Origin: Alphaproteobacteria bacterium
GTDB taxonomy: Bacteria > Pseudomonadota > Alphaproteobacteria > Rs-D84 > NBLK01
Direction: 5' to 3'
Assembly (NCBI GenBank): GCA_016936785.1
Contig: JAFGXE010000087.1
Span: 1 to 7,288 of the forward strand
DNA length: 7,288 bases
Below, piece by piece: positions 1 through 6,384 of this stretch (its first letter is position 1; the number at the start of each line of letters is the position of its first letter). The notes beneath the pieces were generated by a model. The model was given only the letters and a program-made list of their open reading frames with translations. It made no database searches and had not been told where the DNA came from. A program made the position numbers and the translations under genes.

Positions 1-2
1 TG

Positions 3-3000
3 GATGATCTAAATGGCGTGCACCTATTCCTATCTTCATCTGAAAAAATAATGCTCAACACGGTTGCAGGAGGATTTACTGTTGCTGGTGTTCTTGATAA
101 GAATTTAATGTATGATCGTGTGAACAGCGTAAGCGAGAATGATATTAAAAATTTATCCAATGCTTTAAACAAGCCTGAATCTAAAAAGAATTTTGAAACA
201 AAAAAGATTATTCATGGGATCATTGAAAATGCGGGGGGGCGGACGCGCTTTTCAAATTTGGATGATTTTCCGGAAAGGAAAAATGCGCAGAGTGGTGTTG
301 TTGAAGCGCGGAGTGGAAGCGATCTTCTTACTGAATACGATACTAACTTTGATAGTCTCAAGGATTTTGAAAAAGAAAAATTATTGAATGAATTTTTGAA
401 ACAAGAAGTTCATATTAAAACAGAGCGTAAATTAGGATATGAGTTTAAACCTTCTATTGGGGCTGGTTTTGGTGAAAAAACAGATCGTACATACCTTGAA
501 CAGCTCGCTGTTGCAAAAAATAAAGATTACATTTCAACATACCACGAAATGAATGACAAAGTTCTTTCAACTTATAAGACGCGGTATAATCGTTATGCGG
601 GATGGTCATTAGAGGGAGAGCGTCCAAATAATGCTCTCTTTATGCCGAAAGTAGGAACAAAACTTTTAGGCGATAATATTGCAGGAGATTTAACAAATCT
701 TGTTTTGGCGCCAATTTTAAATATAGCAAATGCAACAACTGTTTTTCAATATAAACGCTGGGATGCAGAACTTCGTAATCGCGCACAGGCTTTAGATGAT
801 TTTGCTCAAAAGTACTTCCCTGAAGAATACGATCAGGAAATGACGGCCAACGACAAAGATGAAATGCAAACAGAATGGCCAATGAAAAAGCTTGCTCGTT
901 TGAGACGTTTTTGGAAAAAACGCAAAAGAGATCATCTGCAAAACCCGGAGCAATTCGCAGAACTCATCAAGCGTGTTCAAGGAAACTATCTTGATACAAA
1001 TATTGCAAACAATAAAGATTTTCAAAAAGAGCTTCAGACACTCAGTTTTATTGGACGACGATTTTTCAATGATAATTTTTGGATGCGTAATTTTGGACAC
1101 ATGGGTATTGCGCGTATCTTTGAAAATGATGAACAAAAGATTCAAAGACGCATATTACAATTTGCACGCGCGGGTGGAAATTATATGGCTCATATGGGTA
1201 AAGCGGTTGAAGCAGGAGAAAATATTATACGGTTTCTTAAAGCGCAAGGACAAGATTTATCTCAACCTCCTTTTGAAGATTTGAAGACTGCCTACGACGC
1301 GTTACAGGAGGCAAAAAAAGTGGGAGGAGAATCGGTTTTAACAAAACACAAAAATGACTTTTTTGATGCACTTCAAAAAGCGGATCTCCGAAAAAAGAAG
1401 AATCATAAAGCAGTTCAGTCTATGATTAACAAGATCACAGATAGTCAGCTTAGCAAAGATGCAAAAATCAATGCGATTCAACAGCTTAATTTCTTAACAA
1501 CAAATGTTTCTTCTCGAAGACGAGAATGGTGGCGACTGGATCAGCGTATTTTCCCACGTATCCGTAATTCGAATCGTAATCGGGAACATTCAGATCTAAC
1601 GCGCATGTTTAATGTTGCTTTAAACAAAAGCTCTTTAGACACGCAAACAGAAACAGGACGTCAGGGTTACAACAAAGAACTTGCTCAGTTTATTATGGAT
1701 AATTTTAAAACAGTTGTTGATGCGACAACTGGGAAAGCCTATAAGGCAGAAGATTTTGGAATTGATGATGTTGCTTTAACAGGAGAATTTAAAGCAGGAA
1801 ATCCTCTCAAACGTTTTTGGAAAGGAGTTCAAGGAAAAGGGTTTGAAGCAGAAGAAAAACAAAAATTTAACGAATATGTGCGTATTTTAAATCGGTCAAA
1901 TTCTTTTGTTGATTATTTGAATCAAAATATGACCATAACAACACAAGATCCTGATGGACGCAGGCGGATTGGAACGGAAGGAGAAAATATTCGACATATT
2001 GGACTGCTCTATCTTGAAGCAACACATCATCCTGATGCCGCGGAAAATATAAGTATTGCGGATAAGTCGATTATCAAGTCTTTCACGAATAAACGAATAG
2101 ATAGTTTGTCAAATCAGGGATATATGAATATTAAACAAAATGCCAACAACATGAGGGTTGTAGAAAAGAATCTTCCTTTTTATATTGCACTTCATTCTCT
2201 TAAATACACGATATCGAAATTTATTGAGTACTACAATCGAAAGACAGCTGATTCTGAGTATGTTAGTAAAAAAGTACAAGAATTTGAAAATATTTCTCAA
2301 CGTGTGGAAGATCTTATACGAAAACTCAAAGGAAATGTTTCAGAGATTTATAAAACGGATCTTTCTTTCACGCAAGAATTTGAATCTCTTGTAAAAGAAA
2401 TTCAAGATTCATTTGAACAGCTTGATAATATTGGTGGGGATGAAGCACGTTGGAATAAATACGTTGAAAAAAACCTTGATATAGCATCCGAATCAGAAAA
2501 AAAAGACGTTCCTCTTGAAAAAGAAAAAGAGCTCAACCAAAAGATGGGTCAGTTGGAACTGATTTCTTCTCAAGACTTGGCGATTGCAGATGAGATAGAT
2601 TTACAAAAAGACATCAAGTGGATGGAAGACTTTTTGAAAGAACTTGGTGATCTTAAAGTGAATCTTCCTGAACGTGCAGATGAAATAAAAAAGAAGTTTG
2701 AAGATGAGACTCAGGCAGTTAAGAAGAAACTTGAAAAGGAAATCAGAGATCGCGTAGATAACGTTTCTCTTTTGAAAGAATCCGAAACAATACTTCTTGG
2801 TATTAATGTGAGTAAAATTGCAAATTCTGCAGATCTTATTAAACAGGAAACAGAACTACAAAATCTTAAGAGTAAATTTGAAGAGTTAAAAAACTTTTTT
2901 GATAAACGTGGGTTGACTGCGGATAAAACAAAAGCAGAAGATCATCTTCTTGCGATTCAGACAATTGAAAAAGATTTGGCGAACAAGAAAAAAGATCTTG

Positions 3001-3284
3001 AAAAAGAAGAGGCTGATAAGGACAAAAAGCAAAAAGACTTTGAGATCAAAAAGGCTGGACTTGGTATAGAAAAAGAGACGATATTGATTGCATTTATGAC
3101 TCCTATAGATATAAGCAATAAACAAAAAAAAGCAGACGAGTTTGTAAAAAAAATAGATGAGCTAATTGTTTTTGCCAAAGCGGAAGGGCTTTCTTTCAGT
3201 GAAAAAGCTCTTTTACAAGAGTCTCGCGAGATTCTTGAAGCTTTGGAGGAAGCAAGGAAAAGAGAGTCTGAAAAGACAATTTAG
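3..3284 (+). CDS. Large coiled-coil protein of unknown function, 5' end outside window
   Basis: I do not recognise this protein. At least 1093 residues are visible. The frame is open from base 3, and the first possible start in the window, GTG at 18, has no ribosome binding site and is preceded by in-frame codons reading DDLNG, so the true start almost certainly lies upstream. Residue numbers here count from that GTG. Residues 1-740 are mixed and mostly hydrophilic. They include hydrophobic stretches near 11-25 and 214-241, which are short for membrane spans, and two strongly basic, aromatic patches: 290-306 (KKLARLRRFWKKRKRDH) and about 499-520 (RRREWWR and following Arg-rich residues). From about 750 to 1088 the chain is Lys/Glu-rich with long helical runs typical of a coiled coil. 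No catalytic motif, Walker box or cysteine cluster is apparent. The basic patches could bind nucleic acid or an acidic surface (inference). The gene ends in TAG and is closed by a terminator, so it is not obviously part of the miaB operon. A structural, scaffold or effector-like role is possible but unproven. Confidence 0.85.
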   Translation, partial: DDLNGVHLFLSSSEKIMLNTVAGGFTVAGVLDKNLMYDRVNSVSENDIKNLSNALNKPESKKNFETKKIIHGIIENAGGRTRFSNLDDFPERKNAQSGVVEARSGSDLLTEYDTNFDSLKDFEKEKLLNEFLKQEVHIKTERKLGYEFKPSIGAGFGEKTDRTYLEQLAVAKNKDYISTYHEMNDKVLSTYKTRYNRYAGWSLEGERPNNALFMPKVGTKLLGDNIAGDLTNLVLAPILNIANATTVFQYKRWDAELRNRAQALDDFAQKYFPEEYDQEMTANDKDEMQTEWPMKKLARLRRFWKKRKRDHLQNPEQFAELIKRVQGNYLDTNIANNKDFQKELQTLSFIGRRFFNDNFWMRNFGHMGIARIFENDEQKIQRRILQFARAGGNYMAHMGKAVEAGENIIRFLKAQGQDLSQPPFEDLKTAYDALQEAKKVGGESVLTKHKNDFFDALQKADLRKKKNHKAVQSMINKITDSQLSKDAKINAIQQLNFLTTNVSSRRREWWRLDQRIFPRIRNSNRNREHSDLTRMFNVALNKSSLDTQTETGRQGYNKELAQFIMDNFKTVVDATTGKAYKAEDFGIDDVALTGEFKAGNPLKRFWKGVQGKGFEAEEKQKFNEYVRILNRSNSFVDYLNQNMTITTQDPDGRRRIGTEGENIRHIGLLYLEATHHPDAAENISIADKSIIKSFTNKRIDSLSNQGYMNIKQNANNMRVVEKNLPFYIALHSLKYTISKFIEYYNRKTADSEYVSKKVQEFENISQRVEDLIRKLKGNVSEIYKTDLSFTQEFESLVKEIQDSFEQLDNIGGDEARWNKYVEKNLDIASESEKKDVPLEKEKELNQKMGQLELISSQDLAIADEIDLQKDIKWMEDFLKELGDLKVNLPERADEIKKKFEDETQAVKKKLEKEIRDRVDNVSLLKESETILLGINVSKIANSADLIKQETELQNLKSKFEELKNFFDKRGLTADKTKAEDHLLAIQTIEKDLANKKKDLEKEEADKDKKQKDFEIKKAGLGIEKETILIAFMTPIDISNKQKKADEFVKKIDELIVFAKAEGLSFSEKALLQESREILEALEEARKRESEKTI

Positions 3285-3290
3285 AAAAAC

Positions 3291-3318
3291 AATCCCTTGT
3301 ATTCAGGGGATTTTTTTT
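3291..3318 (+). terminator. Intrinsic terminator between the large gene and miaB
   Basis: The stem AATCCC (3291-3296) pairs with GGGATT (3307-3312) across a 10-base loop. The T run 3311-3318 overlaps the end of the stem, and an A-rich stretch (3285-3289) opposite it would extend the pairing. It lies 7 bases after the TAG of the large gene and ends only 13 bases before the miaB ATG, so it separates the two transcription units. Confidence 0.8.
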
Positions 3319-3331
3319 ATACGCTTGCGGG

Positions 3332-4624
3332 ATGAAAAAATTCTTGATTCGTACTTTTGGATGCGCGATGAACGTGTATGATAGTGAACGTTTAAAAGAC
3401 ACGCTTGCGTCACGTGGATGGTCTCCAACAGAGGATGTGGAAGTCGCAGATTTGATTGTTCTCAATACGTGTTCGGTGCGTGAAAAAGCAACAGAAAAAG
3501 TATTCTCTCATCTTGGAAAATTCAAAAAACTCAAAGATAAAAAGCCTTCTTTAAAACTTGCTGTTATTGGGTGTGTGGCAAAAGAACTTGGGACGGTTGT
3601 GCAAAAACGCGCAAAATATGTAGAATATGTTTTCGGCCCTCAGAGCTGGCATCTTTTGCTCAATGCACTTGAAAATCAACCGTCTCTCTGTGATGTGGGG
3701 AATTACAAGCTCGACAAATTTAACCATCTTGCCTTAACGAAACAAAATCACATGTCCGGATTTATTTCGATTCAAGAAGGGTGTGATAATATGTGCACGT
3801 ATTGCATTGTACCACATACGCGCGGACGGGAAATTTCGCGTGCATTTGATGAAATCATGCAAGAAGTTGCACAGGTTGTGAAAAACGGGGCAATTGAAAT
3901 TGTTTTTCTTGGGCAAAATGTGAACAACTACAAAGATGACGATGGAAAAACTTTGGCCGATCTTATTCGCGCAACAGCAAAGATTTCTGAGGTGCAACGT
4001 ATTCGCTATTTGACTTCATATCCAACGTATTTGACAGATGATTTGATCGATCTTTTTCGGATAGAGCCAAAGCTCATGCCATTTTTAAATTTGCCTATTC
4101 AAGCAGGGTCAAATGCGGTTCTCAAAAAGATGAATCGTCATTACAGCCGGGAACAGTATCTTGAAATTATCAAAAAGCTTAAAACAGCGCGTTCTGATAT
4201 CGCAATTTCATCTGATTTTATTGTGGGATTTTGTGGGGAAACAGAGGAAGATTTTGAGGACTCTTTAGATATCATCCGTCAGGTAAAATTTGTGCATTCG
4301 TATAGTTTTAAATACTCACAGCGTCCTCACACTGCGGCATTAAAAATGATGGAAGATGATGTTTCTCCAGAAGATAAAACTGAGCGTTTGAATAAGATAC
4401 AAGCACTTTTAAAAAGCATACAAAAAGAGTATAATGAATCTTTCATCGGAAAGCAGATGGAAGTTTTGATTGAAGAAAATCCACGTGAAGGATTTTTCCG
4501 TGGGCGCAGTCCTTATATGCATCCCGTTGAAATAAAAACAGACAAGAAAAATCTTATTGGACAGACATTGCCGATTGCAATTTATGATGCGTCACCATTT
4601 TTACTCTATGGAGAAATTAAATGA
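3332..4624 (+). CDS. miaB: tRNA-2-methylthio-N6-dimethylallyladenosine synthase MiaB
   Basis: This is a cytoplasmic radical-SAM enzyme that adds a methylthio group to i6A at position 37 of tRNAs reading UNN codons (family knowledge). All three expected parts are visible in 430 residues, a normal length. The N-terminal UPF0004 domain has cluster cysteines C11, C47 (NTCSVRE) and C81 (IGC). The radical-SAM domain has the CxxxCxxC triad C151-C155-C158 followed by the TRGRE block. A C-terminal TRAM domain spans roughly 370-430. The phrases SSDFIVGF and SFKYSQRP fit proteobacterial MiaB rather than the related MtaB or RimO. The start at 3332 gives the usual short N-terminus before the first cysteine. 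There is no well-spaced Shine-Dalgarno sequence, only GCGGG touching the ATG. The usual GCQMN and GC-x-AQ motifs read GCAMN and GCVAK here, two atypical substitutions beside cluster cysteines. The TGA stop overlaps the ybeY start by four bases (ATGA), indicating translational coupling. Confidence 0.95.
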   Translation: MKKFLIRTFGCAMNVYDSERLKDTLASRGWSPTEDVEVADLIVLNTCSVREKATEKVFSHLGKFKKLKDKKPSLKLAVIGCVAKELGTVVQKRAKYVEYVFGPQSWHLLLNALENQPSLCDVGNYKLDKFNHLALTKQNHMSGFISIQEGCDNMCTYCIVPHTRGREISRAFDEIMQEVAQVVKNGAIEIVFLGQNVNNYKDDDGKTLADLIRATAKISEVQRIRYLTSYPTYLTDDLIDLFRIEPKLMPFLNLPIQAGSNAVLKKMNRHYSREQYLEIIKKLKTARSDIAISSDFIVGFCGETEEDFEDSLDIIRQVKFVHSYSFKYSQRPHTAALKMMEDDVSPEDKTERLNKIQALLKSIQKEYNESFIGKQMEVLIEENPREGFFRGRSPYMHPVEIKTDKKNLIGQTLPIAIYDASPFLLYGEIK

Positions 4625-5058
4625 TTGAAATTACAACTTATGGGAACAGCTGGAAAGAAGACCATATCGCTTATATCAAAAATGCGTTAGAAAAAATTTG
4701 TAAACATCTGAAAATTTCAGGCGAAGTGAGTGTGCTTTTAACATTAGATGAAGAAATGCGTGCGTTGAATTATCAATATCGTCAAAAAGATCAACCAACA
4801 AATATCTTGAGCTTTGAAACATCCGATCCTGAAGTCTTGGGGGATTTAGTTTTGAGTTTTGAAACAATTGAAACAGAAGCGGTTGCGCAACGAAAAACAT
4901 TTGAAAATCATTTGGCACATCTCCTTGTGCATGGTGTTTTACATCTTCTCGGGAGAGATCATCTAACTGATGAAGAAGCTAAAAAAATGGAAGCCGAAGA
5001 AGTCAAAATCCTTAAAATCCTTTTTGATATTCCGAATCCTTATGGAGAAGAAGAATAA
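4621..5058 (+). CDS. ybeY: Endoribonuclease YbeY (rRNA maturation factor)
   Basis: YbeY is a metal-dependent single-strand endoribonuclease involved in maturing the 3' end of 16S rRNA and in ribosome quality control (family knowledge). The 145-residue product has the signature metal site H104-x3-H108-x5-H114 in HGVLHLLGRDH; the residue before the last Asp-His is Arg, where many homologues have Tyr. The conserved RNA-binding arginine block is YRQKDQPTNILSF, with R54. The GDLVLSFETI strand and the C-terminal NPY resemble alphaproteobacterial members. A good ribosome binding site, GGAGA at 4610-4614, lies inside the end of miaB, 6 bases before the ATG. The ATG overlaps the miaB TGA, and the TAA stop shares its last base with the rlmE start. 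In many alphaproteobacteria phoH lies between miaB and ybeY; it is absent here. Co-transcription with both neighbours is very likely. Confidence 0.95.
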   Translation: MIEITTYGNSWKEDHIAYIKNALEKICKHLKISGEVSVLLTLDEEMRALNYQYRQKDQPTNILSFETSDPEVLGDLVLSFETIETEAVAQRKTFENHLAHLLVHGVLHLLGRDHLTDEEAKKMEAEEVKILKILFDIPNPYGEEE

Positions 5059-5711
5059 TGGTCAGAGGAATTAAAGTCCAAAAAATCAAACTTAAAAAAG
5101 ATCCGCATCGGACGCATTCGTCTACGCAATGGTTACGGCGCCAGCTTGTTGATCCGTATGCACTCAAAGCGAAAAAAGAGGGTTTGCGGTGTCGTGCTTC
5201 GTATAAAATTATGGAAATTGATGCGAAATTTAATATTTTCAAAAATGGACAGAATGTCATGGATCTCGGTGCTGCACCCGGAGGATGGTCTGAGTATGTT
5301 ATTCAGAAAAATAAAACCGGAAAAGTCATTGCAATTGATTTGCTCGAAATTGAGCCGATTAAAGGAGTGCTTTTTCAACAAGGGGATTTTACAGATCCAA
5401 AAATGCAAGATTGGTTGACAGAAAATATTGGGCAAGCGGATGTCATTATGAGTGACATTGCACCGAATACGAGTGGTGTGCAAAGTGCCGATCACTTACG
5501 TCTGATGGCGATTCTTGATGAGATTATTCAGTTTACAGACTTACATCTCAAAGTTGGCGGAATATTGGTTGCAAAAACTTTTCGGGGCGGGACAAGTCAG
5601 AACCTGCTTGAACAGCTCAAACAAAAATTCAAAACTGTCAAACACTTCAAACCAGAGTCTTCTCGAAAGGATTCTGTTGAAATGTTTGTTGTCTGTATGG
5701 GCAAGAAGTAG
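5058..5711 (+). CDS. rlmE: 23S rRNA (uridine-2'-O-)-methyltransferase RlmE (FtsJ/RrmJ)
   Basis: RlmE uses S-adenosylmethionine to methylate the 2'-O of U2552 (E. coli numbering) in the 23S rRNA A-loop, a late 50S assembly step (family knowledge). The 217-residue length is normal for the family. The SAM-binding motif I is DLGAAPGGW at 69-77. The FtsJ catalytic K-D-K-E tetrad is visible as K50 (ASYK), D133 (SDIAPN), K173 (VAKTF) and E208 (SVEMF). The basic N-terminal extension, with SSTQWLRRQL at 21-30, resembles alphaproteobacterial RlmE. Translation is coupled to ybeY: the stop and start overlap as TAATG, and GGAGAAG at 5044-5050 provides a ribosome binding site. It is the last gene of the operon. 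No classical T-tailed terminator follows, but a palindromic repeat element begins 14 bases after the stop and could shield or end the transcript. Confidence 0.96.
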   Translation: MVRGIKVQKIKLKKDPHRTHSSTQWLRRQLVDPYALKAKKEGLRCRASYKIMEIDAKFNIFKNGQNVMDLGAAPGGWSEYVIQKNKTGKVIAIDLLEIEPIKGVLFQQGDFTDPKMQDWLTENIGQADVIMSDIAPNTSGVQSADHLRLMAILDEIIQFTDLHLKVGGILVAKTFRGGTSQNLLEQLKQKFKTVKHFKPESSRKDSVEMFVVCMGKK

Positions 5712-5727
5712 TTAGTTAAGTAAAGAT

Positions 5728-5766
5728 GTCATTCCGACAGAGCGTGAAACGCGACGAGGAATCTCC
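5728..5766 (+). repeat. Palindromic repeat copy A (39 nt)
   Basis: It is read as GTC, outer stem ATTCC (5731-5735), GACAGA, inner stem GCGT (5742-5745), loop GAA, ACGC (5749-5752), GACGA, GGAAT (5758-5762), CTCC. Both stems pair perfectly. It is identical to copy B (6171-6209) at 38 of 39 positions. Confidence 0.85.
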
Positions 5767-5813
5767 GTATATTTGGCAGAGAAATAAAAAGGAAAAGTTT
5801 ACGGATGTTGGAA

Positions 5814-5850
5814 GGAGATTTCTCAGCACAGAGTGCTTTCGAAATGACAT
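5814..5850 (-). repeat. Palindromic repeat copy A' (inverted)
   Basis: On the minus strand it begins GTCATTTCGAA and ends AAATCTCC, like copy A. Its outer stem is ATTTC/GAAAT (5818-5822 with 5841-5845) and its inner stem is AGCAC/GTGCT (5825-5829 with 5833-5837) around a 3-base loop. Both stems differ from copy A, yet they remain fully paired. Confidence 0.75.
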
Positions 5851-5871
5851 GTTTATATAAAAGAGAAAACA

Positions 5872-6168
5872 ATGAGATCAATCCTTTATACTGTTTATAT
5901 CATAGCAACTCAAAATAATACAACACTATATGTTGGTGTTTCTTCAGATATAAAGGGACGTATTTGGCAACATAAAAACAAAGTAGTTAAAGGATTTACG
6001 AAAAAATATAATGTAGATAAACTCGTTTATTATGAAATTTTTGAAGATGTGCTTGAAGCAATTAAAAGAGAAAAACAGATTAAAAAGTATCGACGTGAAA
6101 AGAAAATTGTTTTAATTGAAAAAATGAATTCCCAATGGTGTGATTTATACGAAGACGTATTAAAATAA
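5872..6168 (+). CDS. Small GIY-YIG nuclease-domain protein (YhbQ/UPF0213-like)
   Basis: This is a stand-alone GIY-YIG domain of 98 residues, the usual size for this family of small predicted endonucleases. The GIY element is VYI (8-10) and the YIG element is YVG (20-22). R30 and H34 in GRIWQH and E67 in KREKQ match the catalytic Arg and metal-binding Glu of GIY-YIG nucleases, so it looks catalytically intact. The C-terminal MNSQWCDLYEDV resembles the MNP-x-W-x-DLY ending common in the family. In vivo substrates of these proteins are poorly known. Only a weak AGAG precedes the ATG, and a TATATAA stretch (5854-5860) could serve as a -10 element. The gene is visibly richer in A and T than rlmE, and near-identical repeats flank it about 105 bases upstream and 2 bases downstream. 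That setting suggests a mobile or repeat-associated gene rather than part of the rlmE operon (inference). Confidence 0.9.
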   Translation: MRSILYTVYIIATQNNTTLYVGVSSDIKGRIWQHKNKVVKGFTKKYNVDKLVYYEIFEDVLEAIKREKQIKKYRREKKIVLIEKMNSQWCDLYEDVLK

Positions 6169-6170
6169 GT

Positions 6171-6209
6171 GTCATTCCGACAGAGCGTGAAACGCGACGA
6201 GAAATCTCC
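6171..6209 (+). repeat. Palindromic repeat copy B (39 nt), direct repeat of copy A
   Basis: It starts 2 bases after the GIY-YIG stop codon. It differs from copy A only at 6202 (A instead of G), which leaves one C/A mismatch in the outer stem (6174-6178 with 6201-6205); the inner stem GCGT/ACGC (6185-6188 with 6192-6195) is intact. After the core it continues with CTTC, as copy A' does, so it resembles a hybrid of A and A'. Confidence 0.85.
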
Positions 6210-6226
6210 TTCGAATGCACTACAGT

Positions 6227-6254
6227 GTCATTCCGAACGGATGTGAGGAATCTC
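6227..6254 (+). repeat. Palindromic repeat copy C (short form)
   Basis: It has the same ends as copy A (GTCATTCCGA ... GAGGAATCTC) but a shorter centre of about 12 bases with no clear inner stem. The outer stem ATTCC/GGAAT (6230-6234 with 6247-6251) is perfect. GTGTCAT at 6225-6231 is also inverted as ATGACAC at 6315-6321 beyond copy D, so C and D make a second foldback pair. Confidence 0.7.
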
Positions 6255-6278
6255 TTAGGTCTTAGCAGAGACTCTCAT

Positions 6279-6319
6279 GGGATCTCTCGTCGAACATAAA
6301 TGTTCTCTGTCGAGATGAC
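6279..6319 (-). repeat. Palindromic repeat copy D (inverted)
   Basis: On the minus strand it has the same GACAGA ... GACGAG framework as copies A and B. The outer stem is ATCTC/GAGAT (6282-6286 with 6312-6316) and the inner stem is the perfect 6-base palindrome GAACAT/ATGTTC (6292-6297 with 6300-6305) around a 2-base centre. The stem sequences differ from copies A and A' but pairing is retained. Confidence 0.75.
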
Positions 6320-6346
6320 ACCCTTCTTTATCAATCTTGTGCTGCT

Positions 6347-6371
6347 GTCATCCTCGCGTAAGCGGGGATCC
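6347..6371 (+). repeat. Hairpin repeat E, related simple form
   Basis: It begins GTCATCC and ends GGATCC. ATCCTCGC (6350-6357) pairs with GCGGGGAT (6362-6369) across the loop GTAA, with one T-G wobble. It lacks the GACAGA/GACGAG inner framework, but its GTCAT start and stem-loop layout fit the same general class of widespread palindromic intergenic repeats. Its stem sequence recurs, inverted, in the terminator at 6385-6412. Confidence 0.65.
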
Positions 6372-6384
6372 AACTATATAATTT

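Larger units (their letters stand above)
5726..5850. mobile_element. MITE-like foldback unit made of two inverted repeat copies
   Basis: This 125-base non-coding unit is bounded by perfect 8-base terminal inverted repeats, ATGTCATT (5726-5733) and AATGACAT (5843-5850). The similarity continues inward with a few mismatches as far as the GAGATT ends of both arms. Each arm is itself a small hairpin element (5728-5766 and 5814-5850). The A-rich centre carries a further short inverted match, CCGTA (5765-5769) with TACGG (5800-5804). It encodes no protein and I see no target-site duplication. It fills the gap between rlmE and the GIY-YIG gene. Whether it moves, or acts as an mRNA-end structure, cannot be told from one copy. 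Confidence 0.55.

Noticed and set aside
792..1145. Minus-strand open frame of 117 codons inside the large gene
   Set aside because: It lies fully antisense to a convincing long coding frame, with no ribosome binding site and no recognisable protein. The same applies to the other short overlapping frames in the window.
4615..4630. Alternative genetic code with TGA read as an amino acid, as in Gracilibacteria
   Set aside because: The miaB reading frame ends properly at its TGA, which overlaps the ybeY ATG. Full-length proteins are obtained with the standard bacterial code.
5728..5766. Copy A as the intrinsic terminator of the rlmE operon
   Set aside because: The hairpin is good but no T run follows it, so it is better described as a repeat that might protect or shape the transcript end.
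5728..6371. Repeat cluster as a CRISPR array
   Set aside because: Copies occur in both orientations, at irregular spacing, with one interval holding a whole gene. The units are variable-stem palindromes, and no cas genes are present.
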